Shown: positions 32,969 through 41,131, counted from the stretch's first letter. The stretch is 48,087 nucleotides of DNA from Firm-08 sp045546995 (GCA_045546995.1 JAZQDW010000028.1:1-48087), one strand, 5' to 3'. Made by a program: numbers and translations. Notes: a model not told the origin generated them from the letters alone.

Positions 32969-33748
32969 ATGCCTCTTCAAAATAAAAAAGCCTTTATCAG
33001 TGATATGGACGGTGTTATCTACCACGGCAACGAGTTGTTGCCCGGTGTCAAGGAATTTGTGACCTGGATGGAGGAAACGGGCAAAAATTATCTGTTTCTG
33101 ACCAATTCTTCCGAGCGTTCCCCCAAGGAACTGCAGCAAAAGCTGGCCCGTCTGGGTCTGCAGGTGGACGAGTCCCATTTTTACACCTCGGCCCTGGCCA
33201 CCGCCGCCTATCTTTCCGCGCAGACCCCCGGCGGCAGTGCCTACGTCATCGGCGAGCCGGGCTTGCTCAACGCGCTGTACAATGCGGGCATTACCATGAA
33301 CGATATCGACCCCGATTACGTGGTGGTGGGTGAAACCAAAAATTACAACTATTCCGTTATCTGTAAGGCGGTGGAGCTGGTCAACCGCGGCGCCAAGCTG
33401 ATCGGTACCAACCCGGATATGACCGGCCCGGTGGACGGCGGGTTGATCGTTCCGGCCACCCGCGCTCTGGTAGCGCCCATCGAGATGGCCACGGGCACCA
33501 ACGCCTATTTCCTCGGCAAGCCCAATCCCCTGATGATGCGGTGCGGCCTGTCCCTGTTAGGCTGTGATGAAGAGGACATCGCCATCATCGGCGACCGTAT
33601 GGATACCGATATTATCGCCGGTATTGAATCGGAGATCGACACGGTGTTGGTCCTCAGCGGTGTCACCGCCAAAGAGGATCTGCATCGTTTCCCCTATCGC
33701 CCCAAATATATCTTTGACGGTGTGGGCGACATCGTGCCGAAAGCATAA
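32969..33748 (+). CDS. HAD-IIA phosphatase, NagD-like
   Basis: A 259-residue HAD hydrolase with the C2 cap of the NagD group. Motif I is FISDMDGVIYHGNELLPGV, motif II LFLTNSSERSPKEL, and the C-terminal motif IAIIGDRMDTDIIAGIESEIDTVLVLSGV. NagD-type enzymes remove phosphate from nucleotides and sugars. ATG 32969 follows AAAGGAG. It is monocistronic between its own promoter and a strong terminator. Confidence 0.95.
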   Translation: MPLQNKKAFISDMDGVIYHGNELLPGVKEFVTWMEETGKNYLFLTNSSERSPKELQQKLARLGLQVDESHFYTSALATAAYLSAQTPGGSAYVIGEPGLLNALYNAGITMNDIDPDYVVVGETKNYNYSVICKAVELVNRGAKLIGTNPDMTGPVDGGLIVPATRALVAPIEMATGTNAYFLGKPNPLMMRCGLSLLGCDEEDIAIIGDRMDTDIIAGIESEIDTVLVLSGVTAKEDLHRFPYRPKYIFDGVGDIVPKA

Positions 33749-33749
33749 T

Positions 33750-33782
33750 AAAACAGCGCTTGCATGATGCAAGCGCTGTTTT
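33750..33782 (+). terminator. Terminator of the NagD-like gene
   Basis: A perfect 15-bp stem, AAACAGCGCTTGCA-type arm 33750-33764 with 33768-33782, 3-base loop, then T-run. Confidence 0.93.
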
Positions 33783-33854
33783 TTCATCAGGATTCACAAA
33801 AAGCGGCGGTCGTTTCGACACAAATCATACCGATTTTTTGTACACTCTGCCATA

Positions 33855-33883
33855 TTGTGGCGCCGGAAAGAATATGTTACAAT
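33855..33883 (+). promoter_or_regulatory. Candidate promoter of the 33915-35164 unit
   Basis: TTGTGG (33855-33860), 17 bases, TACAAT (33878-33883), about 32 bases before a GTG with AAGGCGGTG upstream. Confidence 0.45.
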
Positions 33884-33914
33884 GAAATCAGAAAAAAGAA
33901 AGGCGGTGATTCCC

Positions 33915-34206
33915 GTGAAGAATGAAAACCCGGTAGAACAGCCACTTTCCCGTTTCTTTGCGGGAAGAAACGCCGGATAAAGTGCGTTGTTTTGCCTCTT
34001 GCTATGATGCTTTTAAACATCCGAGAGGAGGAAAACCACCAGAAATAGCAAAGGCCGCAAATTATTTCATGAATGGAAGTACCGGTAGCAATTATTTTAG
34101 ACGACCGACTAATTACTTTGCTCCACTTACAGGCGCTTTTTGGAAATATACTGTAGTACGAAATCGTCCGTACGGAAGCAATACCATAACACCATTATAT
34201 TACTAA
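33915..34206 (+). pseudogene. Short unclear coding stretch, possibly frameshifted
   Basis: GTG 33915 has a ribosome site (AAAGGCGG) and opens MKNENPVEQPLSRFFAGRNAG, then stops at 33978-33980. A second frame is open from 33937 to 34206 and reads REETPDKVRCFASC and onward, with three NYF tripeptides (residues near KAANYFMNG, GSNYFRRP and PTNYFAPL), but has no ATG/GTG and no ribosome site. A CGTTTCTT/AAGAAACG hairpin (33951-33958 with 33965-33972) lies at the crossing. This could be a broken small gene, a frameshifted one, or a leader peptide plus noise. I do not recognise either product. Confidence 0.35.
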
Positions 34207-34225
34207 AGGGAAAGGAGCAGAGCAA

Positions 34226-35164
34226 ATGAAAAAACGTTCTATATATACCATAATTTTGTTTTTTATCCTGATGATTGGATTATCGCTGAGCACGTTTGCT
34301 GAAGTGGGACCGGCGTTTTATTTTGATGGCAACGATCCGGAATATCAGCAATTTTTAAAGGATCGCTCACTTCCCGAACAAGCGTCGCGATCCTTTGCAC
34401 GGTGGATGAGAATCAACAAATATTTCGGCGGAAAAGAAGAAGATTTTAATATCAATGACGTTTCCCTTGACTTTTCAAAGGGTGTATGGATCACCCACGG
34501 CTGGACCAAGGAGATGCTGGCTGAATTTTTTGACGTACAGGACAAGGCCTCATACCTACATCACAAAAAAGACGTAGAAAAGGATAGAACACTGTCTCAT
34601 TATATTCATATACCGGTGTACTATCAAGGCGTGTTTGACAAGTATGGATATGCCAACGTTTATTTTTACGAACAGAGTTTGGGCGAATATAAGGAAGGAA
34701 GCAATCCAATGATTGAAGAATTGACCGACATCATCGTAGAGGAGCGATTGCTGGCTCGCTTTAAGGAATGGGGGCTGGAAGGATATATACCGCAACATAC
34801 TGTATCAGCAAACGGTCTCACCTTTGTTTTGTGCCAAAACCAAGGACAGAATATTGCCGTGTACGTCCCTTCGAGCACACTCGTCACTTATTTTCCGGAA
34901 TATGATGAACGGCTTTCCCGGCAGCGCACGTTTACAAAAAATCAACTTGTGGCAGTCATCGAAGAGTACGAAAATTTTCTTGCACAAAGAAGGGCCAAGA
35001 ATGAACCGATCCGCGCTACCGGCGGAACAATGGATCTATCAGAGGATGAAGGCCCCGCGGTCAGTCCGTGGCTGTGGGTCGGAATCGGCGGCGGCGCGGT
35101 GGCGCTGGCGCTGATCGTACTGATCATCGTCCTTGCGGTTAAAAAGAAAAAAGTAAATACATAA
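34226..35164 (+). CDS. Unrecognised exported protein with C-terminal membrane anchor
   Basis: A 312-residue protein: signal peptide (about 1-25, ending TFAEVG), an extracellular region of about 245 residues without known motif, a short acidic linker, and a C-terminal helix (WLWVGIGGGAVALALIVLIIVLAV) with a KKKKVNT stop-transfer tail. The extracellular part is rich in Tyr, Phe and charged residues and holds one lone Cys. ATG 34226 follows AAAGGAG. It ends at its own terminator. The topology would suit a surface receptor or adaptor; no function can be assigned. Confidence 0.8.
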   Translation: MKKRSIYTIILFFILMIGLSLSTFAEVGPAFYFDGNDPEYQQFLKDRSLPEQASRSFARWMRINKYFGGKEEDFNINDVSLDFSKGVWITHGWTKEMLAEFFDVQDKASYLHHKKDVEKDRTLSHYIHIPVYYQGVFDKYGYANVYFYEQSLGEYKEGSNPMIEELTDIIVEERLLARFKEWGLEGYIPQHTVSANGLTFVLCQNQGQNIAVYVPSSTLVTYFPEYDERLSRQRTFTKNQLVAVIEEYENFLAQRRAKNEPIRATGGTMDLSEDEGPAVSPWLWVGIGGGAVALALIVLIIVLAVKKKKVNT

Positions 35165-35166
35165 GC

Positions 35167-35198
35167 AAAAATGCCTGCGCTGTTGCGCAGGCATTTTT
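35167..35198. terminator. Bidirectional terminator
   Basis: AAAAATGCCTGCGC (35167-35180), TGTT loop, GCGCAGGCATTTTT (35185-35198), between two convergent genes. Confidence 0.93.
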
Positions 35199-35205
35199 TA
35201 TAATT

Positions 35206-36252
35206 TTATAATATTGTACCGCCGCCCAGGACGGTGTCACCGTCGTAAAAGACGATGCTTTGACCGGGAGCGGGACGTTTTTGCGGCGAATCGAAGAAAA
35301 CGCGCGCCGTATCATCCGTCACGGTGACGGTGCAGGGCACCTCGGGCGCCTGATAACGTGTGGCCGCCATACAATGGAAGGTGGACGGCAGCGTATCAAA
35401 GGCGATCCAATTGAGTTTTCCTGCGGTGACGGCGTCACACAGCAGTCCCTCCCGTGGAGCCACCACCACCTGATTTTCCGCCAAATTCTTATGAGTGACG
35501 TATCCGGGGCATGGCAAGGCAAGGCCCAGCCCGCGCCGTTGACCGATGGTATAATGGATCAGTCCCTTATGACGGCCCAACACCTGACCGTCCGGGGTTA
35601 CAAAGTCGCCGGGCGGATACGCCTTGCCCGTATAATTACGGATGAAGGCGGCATAATCGCCGTCGGGTACGAAACAAATATCCTGACTGTCCGGCTTTTG
35701 CGCGGTGGGAAGAGACAGCTTTGCCGCCAAGGCGCGCACCTGCTCCTTTCCGTCGGTATCACCCAAGGGCAGTAAGGTATGAGCAAGTTGCTCCTGGGAG
35801 AGAAAATACAACACGTAGCTTTGATCCTTGCGGGGGTCTTTTCCCTTTTTGAGCAACCATCTGCCGTTTTCAAAGACAATGCGGGCGTAATGCCCCGTGA
35901 CCACCTTATCACAGCCCAGTTGACGGGCGACCTGATGCAGATGGCCGAATTTCAGATACCGATTACAGTCGATACAAGGATTGGGCGTTCGTCCCTGCTC
36001 GTAGGCCGTAACAAAGCGATCGATGACCGCGTTGGAAAACTGTTCGGTACAATCCAGCACCTGATGGTCAAAGCCGAGAGAGGCCGCCACGCGAGCCGCA
36101 TCCTCCGCTTCTGCTGACGTACCGCAGCCGCCTGCCGTCACGGCAGAATGCAACAGCATCGTCAGCCCGATACACTCATAGCCTGCCTGCAGGGTCAGGG
36201 CGGCGGCCACGGACGAATCCACGCCGCCACTCATTGCAACCAATGCTTTCAC
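35206..36252 (-). CDS. mnmA: tRNA-specific 2-thiouridylase MnmA
   Basis: A 348-residue enzyme that thiolates U34 of tRNA-Lys, -Glu and -Gln. The PP-loop is MSGGVDSSVAAA (residues 7-18); the two catalytic Cys are in TPNPCIDCNRYLKFG and QDICFVPDGDY. HYTIGQRRGLGLA and the C-terminal beta-barrel follow. In this family sulfur comes from a cysteine desulfurase, which is not in the window. It is the last gene of tsaE-tsaB-rpiB-mnmA, an all tRNA-modification unit apart from rpiB. Confidence 0.97.
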   Translation of the reverse strand: MKALVAMSGGVDSSVAAALTLQAGYECIGLTMLLHSAVTAGGCGTSAEAEDAARVAASLGFDHQVLDCTEQFSNAVIDRFVTAYEQGRTPNPCIDCNRYLKFGHLHQVARQLGCDKVVTGHYARIVFENGRWLLKKGKDPRKDQSYVLYFLSQEQLAHTLLPLGDTDGKEQVRALAAKLSLPTAQKPDSQDICFVPDGDYAAFIRNYTGKAYPPGDFVTPDGQVLGRHKGLIHYTIGQRRGLGLALPCPGYVTHKNLAENQVVVAPREGLLCDAVTAGKLNWIAFDTLPSTFHCMAATRYQAPEVPCTVTVTDDTARVFFDSPQKRPAPGQSIVFYDGDTVLGGGTIL

Positions 36253-36254
36253 GC

Positions 36255-36719
36255 TTAAAACTCTTCTTCCAGCGCCAAAATTTTATTGACCCGATTGAGG
36301 TGACGTACGCCCTCCTCGGTCAGGCCGTCAAAGGGCGCCTTCATAAAGGCATCCAGAATACACAGCATGATCTCCTCGCCGATGACACGGGCGCCCATAC
36401 ACAGAACGTTTGCGTTGTTATGTCTGCGGGTCATTTCGGCAGAGAAGGTATCCGAGCAAACAGAGGCGCGTACACCCTTGACCTTATTTGCCGCAATGCT
36501 CATACCAATGCCGGTGCCGCAGATGAGAACACCCAGATCGCTTTTTCCCTCGGCCACGTCGTGGGCAACCTCCTTTGCGCCGTCCACGTAGTCAAACCAA
36601 AATGCACTGCCATCCTCGGGCAGCGCCACACGGTACTCGATACCGTTAGCTGCAAAATACTCACAGCATTTTTCCACGTAGGCCACGCCGGCCTTGTCAC
36701 AGGTGATGGTTACTTTCAT
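36255..36719 (-). CDS. rpiB: RpiB/LacAB-family sugar-phosphate isomerase
   Basis: A 154-residue isomerase that interconverts ribose 5-phosphate and ribulose 5-phosphate in RpiB proper. The catalytic Cys is in VLICGTGIGMSIAANKVKGVRA, and the HNNANVLCMGARVIG segment is typical. One oddity is the N-terminal motif: DKAG where RpiB normally has DHAG, so the phosphate/ring-opening side differs and another sugar phosphate is possible. Start overlaps the tsaB stop by 4 bases (ATGA). Confidence 0.9.
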   Translation of the reverse strand: MKVTITCDKAGVAYVEKCCEYFAANGIEYRVALPEDGSAFWFDYVDGAKEVAHDVAEGKSDLGVLICGTGIGMSIAANKVKGVRASVCSDTFSAEMTRRHNNANVLCMGARVIGEEIMLCILDAFMKAPFDGLTEEGVRHLNRVNKILALEEEF

Positions 36720-37399
36720 TGTTTTGTTCCTCCGTTTTTTTCTTGTTTTTCACGTTCCGCCTGACTCAGCCGCAGATAGCGCAGACCAAGCTCGGCAGAC
36801 GATACTGCTGAAATTTGTTTTGCGGCGGCGGCCACGGCCCCGCCGGTGATGAGAGGCTGAACCGGTAAACAAACCTTTGCCTGCATCTGCTCACTGAGCA
36901 GATATCCGCCGTCTCCGGGAACGATGATTTTTTCCCCGTCGGCCAGAAACTGCTCCATTTCCCTTTCCAGTTCCGTCACGCTGATGGCGCGATCCTCTAT
37001 CAATTGTTCCACCGCGCCGCCCGTGATCCGATAGGTGGCGGTATAGGTCTGCGCCCGACGGGCGTCCATCATCGGAATAACGATGCCATCCTCCCCCACC
37101 GTATGGGCCAACGCCAGCAGGGTGGGTACGGGATAACAGGGCTTTTCCCCCGCCAGACCCTTTACGGTGGCGCAACCGATGCGCAGACCGGTAAAGGAAC
37201 CGGGGCCGTTGGTAACGGCAAATCCATCCACCTCATCGATCTGCCGTCCGGCCTGCGCCAACGTGTCCACGATCAACGGCAACAGCGTTTCGGAATGGGT
37301 GAAACCGTTATTGATAAAATTCTCTGCCAACAGCACGCCATCCTCACACAGGGCGACTGCCGCGCTCTTGGCCGAGGCGTCTACACATAAAAGTATCAT
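36716..37399 (-). CDS. tsaB: TsaB, t6A biosynthesis
   Basis: A 227-residue ASKHA-fold protein that partners TsaD and TsaE in making N6-threonylcarbamoyladenosine at position 37 of ANN-decoding tRNAs. Seen: MILLCVDASAKSAAVALCED, THSETLLPLIVDTL and the highly conserved TNGPGSFTGLRIG. It overlaps tsaE upstream and rpiB downstream by 4 bases each. RimI and TsaD, often adjacent, are absent here. Confidence 0.96.
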   Translation of the reverse strand: MILLCVDASAKSAAVALCEDGVLLAENFINNGFTHSETLLPLIVDTLAQAGRQIDEVDGFAVTNGPGSFTGLRIGCATVKGLAGEKPCYPVPTLLALAHTVGEDGIVIPMMDARRAQTYTATYRITGGAVEQLIEDRAISVTELEREMEQFLADGEKIIVPGDGGYLLSEQMQAKVCLPVQPLITGGAVAAAAKQISAVSSAELGLRYLRLSQAEREKQEKNGGTKQ

Positions 37400-37815
37400 T
37401 TGACCTCCTCGATCCGAATGATCCTTTCCCCGTCGGCCGCGCCGTGACGAATGTCCACACGGATATAGCTTTCGGGCAAATCTTCCTCAATATTCTCGCT
37501 CCACTCGATCAGCAGTACACCGGTATCCAGATAATCAAAATAGCCGGTAGAATACAGCCCCTCATACCCATCCACACGATACATATCAAAATGATAGATA
37601 GGCAAGCGACCCTGATATTCGTGGACCATTGCAAAGGTGGGACTGGTCACCTCATCGGTACTGCCCAGCGCCTGACACAGAAAACGGCTGAAGGTGGTCT
37701 TGCCCGCCCCCAGACCGCCGAAATAGGCAATTACGGTGGGGCCATTGATCTCTTCGGCCAGTTTTTGCGCCACCGCCTGCGTTTCTTCCAAACTGAAAAC
37801 ACTGTATTGTTCCAC
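37396..37815 (-). CDS. tsaE: TsaE, t6A biosynthesis ATPase
   Basis: A 139-residue P-loop ATPase. Walker A is GGLGAGKTTFSRFL (about residues 34-47); EVTSPTFAMVHEYQGRLPIYHFDMYR and LLIEWSENIEEDLP are the family signatures. The start is GTG 37815 with GAGGTG upstream. It is first in the four-gene unit; a -10-like TAAAAT lies at 37843-37838 on the minus strand. Confidence 0.96.
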   Translation of the reverse strand: MEQYSVFSLEETQAVAQKLAEEINGPTVIAYFGGLGAGKTTFSRFLCQALGSTDEVTSPTFAMVHEYQGRLPIYHFDMYRVDGYEGLYSTGYFDYLDTGVLLIEWSENIEEDLPESYIRVDIRHGAADGERIIRIEEVK

Positions 37816-37885
37816 GTCATCACCTCACAATTCATTTATTTTACCACATAAAACAAAAAATTAACATAGTTTTTCTTATTTTTTA

Positions 37886-37913
37886 TTGTTAATTTTGATT
37901 TTTTTGTTATAAT
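37886..37913 (+). promoter_or_regulatory. SigA promoter of the SEDS gene
   Basis: TTGTTA (37886-37891), 16 bases, consensus TATAAT (37908-37913), 31 bases before ATG 37945. Confidence 0.7.
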
Positions 37914-37944
37914 AGAGATATCAAGTGGCAAAGGAGGTGCCGAA

Positions 37945-39108
37945 ATGCGCAGAATATTAACATCGTTTTTCTTCAAGGTCCGTGATCTGATGAGTCAGAT
38001 GGACGGCTTTTTAGCGTGCATTACCGCCATCTGTTGCTGCTACGGTATGCTGTTGATCGCCACCGCCACGCACAGCTTCGGCACCTATAAAAATCTGATC
38101 GTGCAGGGCGGCGGTATGCTGCTGGGACTGATCGGTATATTTATGATCGTGATGATCGACGTGGACAATCTGTCCAATTTTGCAAAATTTTTATATCCCT
38201 TGGGACTGGCGCTGTTGGCCATTACCCTGTTTATCGGCACCGAACGGATGGGTAACAAAAACTGGATCATTTTAGGTCCGGTCAGTATCCAACCCTCCGA
38301 GTTTGTAAAGTTGATTTTTATCATTACCTTCGCCACGCATTTAAGTAAGGTACAGCATCAGATCAACCGCCCCAAGGCGTGGATCCCGCTGATGCTCCAT
38401 TTCGGGCTGATGTTCGGGCTGGTACTGCTGCAGGGCGACCTGGGAACGGCGTTGGTATACGTATTTATTATGATCGTAATGATCATGGCGGCCGGCCTGC
38501 ACTGGCTGTATTTTGCCGTGGGCGGCACCGCAATTTTAGTGGGTATGCCCTTCATTTTTGAATATCTGTTAAAAGATTATCAACGGTTGCGTATTCTGGC
38601 GGTATACGACCCGGACGTGGACCCGCTGGGATACGGTTATCACACCATGCAAAGTAAGATCACGCTGGGCAGCGGCGGTGTTTCGGGCAGCGGGCTGTTT
38701 CAAGGGGTACAGACCCAGTTTGGCATCCTGCCGGAAAAGCAGACCGACTTTATCTTTTCAGTGGCCGGTGAGGAACTGGGATTTTTCGGAGTGGCCATCA
38801 TTATACTACTGATAGTTGCGTTGTTGATCCGCATGGTATATATCGCGCGCAACGCCACCGACGATTACGGCAGTTACGTGGCCATCGGTGTGGCGGCCAT
38901 GTTTTTCTTCCAAGCGGCGGAAAACATCGGTATGTGCATCGGTCTGTTGCCCGTCATCGGCATTACCCTGCCCCTGTTCAGCTACGGCGGCTCGTCCATA
39001 CTGACCTGTCTGTTGGCGGTGGGTATGGTGATGAGCGTTAATTCAAAACGCAAGATCGGCGGTATTTTCCAAGGGCGCGGCGCGCGGCACATCGACTTTC
39101 TTGAATAA
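37945..39108 (+). CDS. rodA: RodA/FtsW-type SEDS peptidoglycan polymerase
   Basis: A 387-residue protein with about ten membrane helices. SEDS proteins polymerise lipid II with a class B PBP. Signatures: NKNWIILGPVSIQPSEFVKL, LLQGDLGTALVY (with the catalytic Asp region), GYGYHTMQSKITLGSGGVSGSGLFQG, PEKQTDFIFSVAGEELGF and TLPLFSYGGSSIL. These fit RodA better than FtsW; SpoVE-like use cannot be excluded. ATG 37945 follows AAAGGAGG. A terminator follows directly. Confidence 0.92.
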   Translation: MRRILTSFFFKVRDLMSQMDGFLACITAICCCYGMLLIATATHSFGTYKNLIVQGGGMLLGLIGIFMIVMIDVDNLSNFAKFLYPLGLALLAITLFIGTERMGNKNWIILGPVSIQPSEFVKLIFIITFATHLSKVQHQINRPKAWIPLMLHFGLMFGLVLLQGDLGTALVYVFIMIVMIMAAGLHWLYFAVGGTAILVGMPFIFEYLLKDYQRLRILAVYDPDVDPLGYGYHTMQSKITLGSGGVSGSGLFQGVQTQFGILPEKQTDFIFSVAGEELGFFGVAIIILLIVALLIRMVYIARNATDDYGSYVAIGVAAMFFFQAAENIGMCIGLLPVIGITLPLFSYGGSSILTCLLAVGMVMSVNSKRKIGGIFQGRGARHIDFLE

Positions 39109-39110
39109 TG

Positions 39111-39136
39111 AAAAGGCAGAAGAAATTCTGCCTTTT
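39111..39136 (+). terminator. Terminator of the SEDS gene
   Basis: AAAAGGCAGA (39111-39120) pairs with TCTGCCTTTT (39127-39136), then T-run. Confidence 0.9.
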
Positions 39137-39182
39137 TTTCTTGCAGAAAATTTTGGCGGCATTGCCTTTTAATACACTCTTT

Positions 39183-39216
39183 TTTCAGTGAAAAACGGGA
39201 TAAAATAACACTGAAA
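39183..39216 (+). promoter_or_regulatory. 8-bp inverted repeat before the small ORF / spoIVB
   Basis: TTTCAGTG (39183-39190) and CACTGAAA (39209-39216) flank GGGATAAAATAAC. It lies just before the AAAGGAGGTG ribosome site and may be an operator over a sporulation-type promoter, though I could not match a sigma factor consensus with confidence. Confidence 0.4.
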
Positions 39217-39232
39217 GGAGGTGAAAAGAACC

Positions 39233-39376
39233 ATGGCCAAGAACAAAAACACCAACAAAAAAAGCAACTCCTATGACAACAAAAAGAAACAAAGTTTTGA
39301 CGATCTGACCCGCTATCAGGCAAAAAACGAAGTAAAAAATCAAAACGAGCAGAAAAACGAACAAAACTATCGCTAA
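39233..39376 (+). CDS. Small Asn/Lys/Gln-rich ORF, possible true 5' end of spoIVB
   Basis: ATG 39233 has the best ribosome site of the area (AAAGGAGGTG, 8 bases upstream) and encodes 47 very hydrophilic residues beginning MAKNKNTNKKSNSYDNKKK and ending NEQNYR. Such Asn-rich peptides exist as small spore-associated proteins in Firmicutes, so it may be a gene in its own right. However, the -1 frame is open from 39301 onward into spoIVB, and two A-rich heptamers read A-AAA-AAC (39322-39328) and A-AAA-AAT (39334-39340) in the zero frame. A -1 shift at either would fuse the ORF to spoIVB. Confidence 0.65.
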   Translation: MAKNKNTNKKSNSYDNKKKQSFDDLTRYQAKNEVKNQNEQKNEQNYR

Positions 39377-39408
39377 AAATACGGCGCGCTGTTTGTTCGT
39401 TTGCGCTG

Positions 39409-40572
39409 TTGATGGCGACGATATACGGTCTGCTGTATTTTAGTATACCCGAAAGTTTTACCGCCTTTGCAGGCGAAACACAGCGACTCAACACCAACGT
39501 ATACACGCTGAGCACCGCACGGGTACGGGACAGCGGCAACCGACAGCCGTCGACTGACACGCCGGAGCATTACGTTGCCAAGGTCAAAATTTTGGGATTT
39601 TTGCCCATTAAGACCGTAACGGTGGACGTGATCACACGACAGGAGATCGTTTTAGGCGGACAGCCCTTCGGTATCAAGCTGTATACGGAGGGCGTCATCG
39701 TGGTAGGCTGCGGTAATTTTCTTTATAAAGGACAAACGGTTAATCCGGCCTACGAGGCGGGCATTCGTGTGGGTGACCGTCTGATGCAGGTAAATGATAC
39801 CAAAATTCTGTCCAACGAACAGCTGCAAGGCATCATTGCCGGCATCGACAGGCCGGTGACCTTTCAAGTGATCCGCAAAAACCGCAAATTTACCGCCACC
39901 GTGACACCGGTGGTGCCTGACGGAGAAAATACGCCCCGTCTGGGGCTGTGGGTGCGGGATTCCACCGCAGGGCTGGGCACCGTCACCTATTACAACCGCA
40001 CCACCGGTAATTTTGCCGGGCTGGGACATTCGGTGGCAGACATTGACACCGGTGAGATCATGCCCTCCCAACAAGGGAGCATCGTGCAAGCGAAAATAAC
40101 GGATATTATGAAAGGAACGGCCGGGGAAACCGGACAGCTGATCGGTGTATTTGAGGATACGGTATACGGCCCGTTGATCGCCAATACCGAGCAAGGCATC
40201 TTCGCCAAGGGGGGCGGCACGGTCGCGCAGGAGGCTGACACCCTGCCCATTGCCCTACGGGGCGAAATTGCCACCGGTAAGGCGCAGGTATATACCCAGC
40301 TGGATGAGGAAGCGCCGCAATTTTATGATATCGAGATCGAAAAGATCTACAACAATCTGCAGGAAAGCAAAAATATGGTGATCCACATCACCGACGAGCG
40401 TCTGCTGGCCAAAACGGGCGGCATCGTGCAAGGTATGAGCGGCTCCCCCATCGTACAAAACGGAAAACTGATCGGGGCGGTAACGCACGTCTTTATCGAT
40501 GACCCCACAAAGGGCTATGGCATTTTTATTGAAAAAATGCTGTTGACGGAAAACGAACTGATCAATAACTAA
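39409..40572 (+). CDS. spoIVB: SpoIVB serine peptidase (start uncertain, probably further upstream)
   Basis: SpoIVB is secreted from the forespore and cleaves SpoIVFA to trigger sigma-K processing. The protein has a PDZ domain (about residues 95-175, YEAGIRVGDRLMQVND) and an S55 peptidase domain with the His in FAGLGHSVADI and the catalytic Ser in GIVQGMSGSPIVQNGKLIGAVTH. The only in-frame starts, TTG 39409 or ATG 39412, have no ribosome site and cut the membrane helix in half. The open frame upstream encodes KIRRAVCSFALLMATIYGLL, a natural positively charged N-terminus plus helix. With the upstream ORF fused, the product would be about 446 residues, near the 426 of B. subtilis; from TTG it is 387. 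Confidence 0.93.
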   Translation: MMATIYGLLYFSIPESFTAFAGETQRLNTNVYTLSTARVRDSGNRQPSTDTPEHYVAKVKILGFLPIKTVTVDVITRQEIVLGGQPFGIKLYTEGVIVVGCGNFLYKGQTVNPAYEAGIRVGDRLMQVNDTKILSNEQLQGIIAGIDRPVTFQVIRKNRKFTATVTPVVPDGENTPRLGLWVRDSTAGLGTVTYYNRTTGNFAGLGHSVADIDTGEIMPSQQGSIVQAKITDIMKGTAGETGQLIGVFEDTVYGPLIANTEQGIFAKGGGTVAQEADTLPIALRGEIATGKAQVYTQLDEEAPQFYDIEIEKIYNNLQESKNMVIHITDERLLAKTGGIVQGMSGSPIVQNGKLIGAVTHVFIDDPTKGYGIFIEKMLLTENELINN

Positions 40573-40616
40573 AAAACGTGCTCTTGGGCGGTGCTCCGCC
40601 CAAGAGCACGTTTTTT
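40571..40616 (+). terminator. Strong terminator of spoIVB
   Basis: A perfect 21-bp stem (40571-40591 with 40596-40616), loop TGCT, A-tract and T-tract at the ends, so it can act in both directions. Confidence 0.95.
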
Positions 40617-40809
40617 ATATGAAATTATGCTGCCAGCATAAGACTTTCATCGGGGCAAAATGATAAAATGCAGATGGTAACGCTTTTACGTTTTCGGTCA
40701 TTTACAAGTGCCTTTGTCCTTGTAGAGCGACAATAGAAATGTCAAAAGCGTTGACATATAATATATATTGAATAGTATTACTCAAAAATATGTGGAAGGA
40801 ATTTTAACC
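40617..40809 (+). promoter_or_regulatory. Upstream region of the Mor-type regulator gene
   Basis: AACGCTTTT (40679-40687) and AAAAGCGTT (40744-40752) are a perfect 9-bp inverted repeat 56 bases apart; the second arm runs into TTGACA (40751-40756), a -35. The best -10 is TAGTAT about 16-17 bases downstream. A GACA/TGTC 4-7-4 repeat (40729-40743) lies just upstream. The layout suggests a regulated promoter, possibly autoregulated by the Mor-type protein. Confidence 0.5.
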
Positions 40810-41094
40810 GTGAACAAAATGATGAGGACAGACCACATAAAACTCAACGGAATATACGGAGAACTGGCAGAGATGTTTGACGAGGAGACCGCCAGACATT
40901 TTTATGAAGAATACCGGGGCCAACAGATCACCTTCCCCATGGAATTCTATGACAAAGAAAGTATTTATGCGATGATCGTGGCGGAATATAACGGCACCAA
41001 CATCAAACAATTGGCCGCAAAATACGATTACAGCGAACGATCTATCCGCAGGATCATCAAGCAAGGGGCATCATCGGCGTTACGCCGTTTATAA
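40810..41094 (+). CDS. Mor-family transcription activator
   Basis: A 94-residue DNA-binding protein of the family named after phage Mu Mor. Firmicutes versions share NGIYGELAEMFDEETARHFYEEYRGQQITFP followed by a C-terminal helix-turn-helix, here IKQLAAKYDYSERSIRRIIK (about residues 72-91). The start is taken as GTG 40810, 10 bases after GGAAGG; a TTG at 40768 is unlikely because it precedes that site. Mor activates phage middle promoters; chromosomal copies act as regulators of mostly unknown targets. It lies 37 bases before the collagen-like gene and is probably cotranscribed with it. Confidence 0.85.
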   Translation: MNKMMRTDHIKLNGIYGELAEMFDEETARHFYEEYRGQQITFPMEFYDKESIYAMIVAEYNGTNIKQLAAKYDYSERSIRRIIKQGASSALRRL

Positions 41095-41131
41095 AATAAC
41101 GTAATATTGCAAAATATCGGGAGGAAACAAA

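Noticed and set aside
40757..40770. TATAAT-like sequence directly after TTGACA as the -10 of the Mor gene
   Set aside because: It abuts the -35 with almost no spacer, so it cannot serve with that -35.
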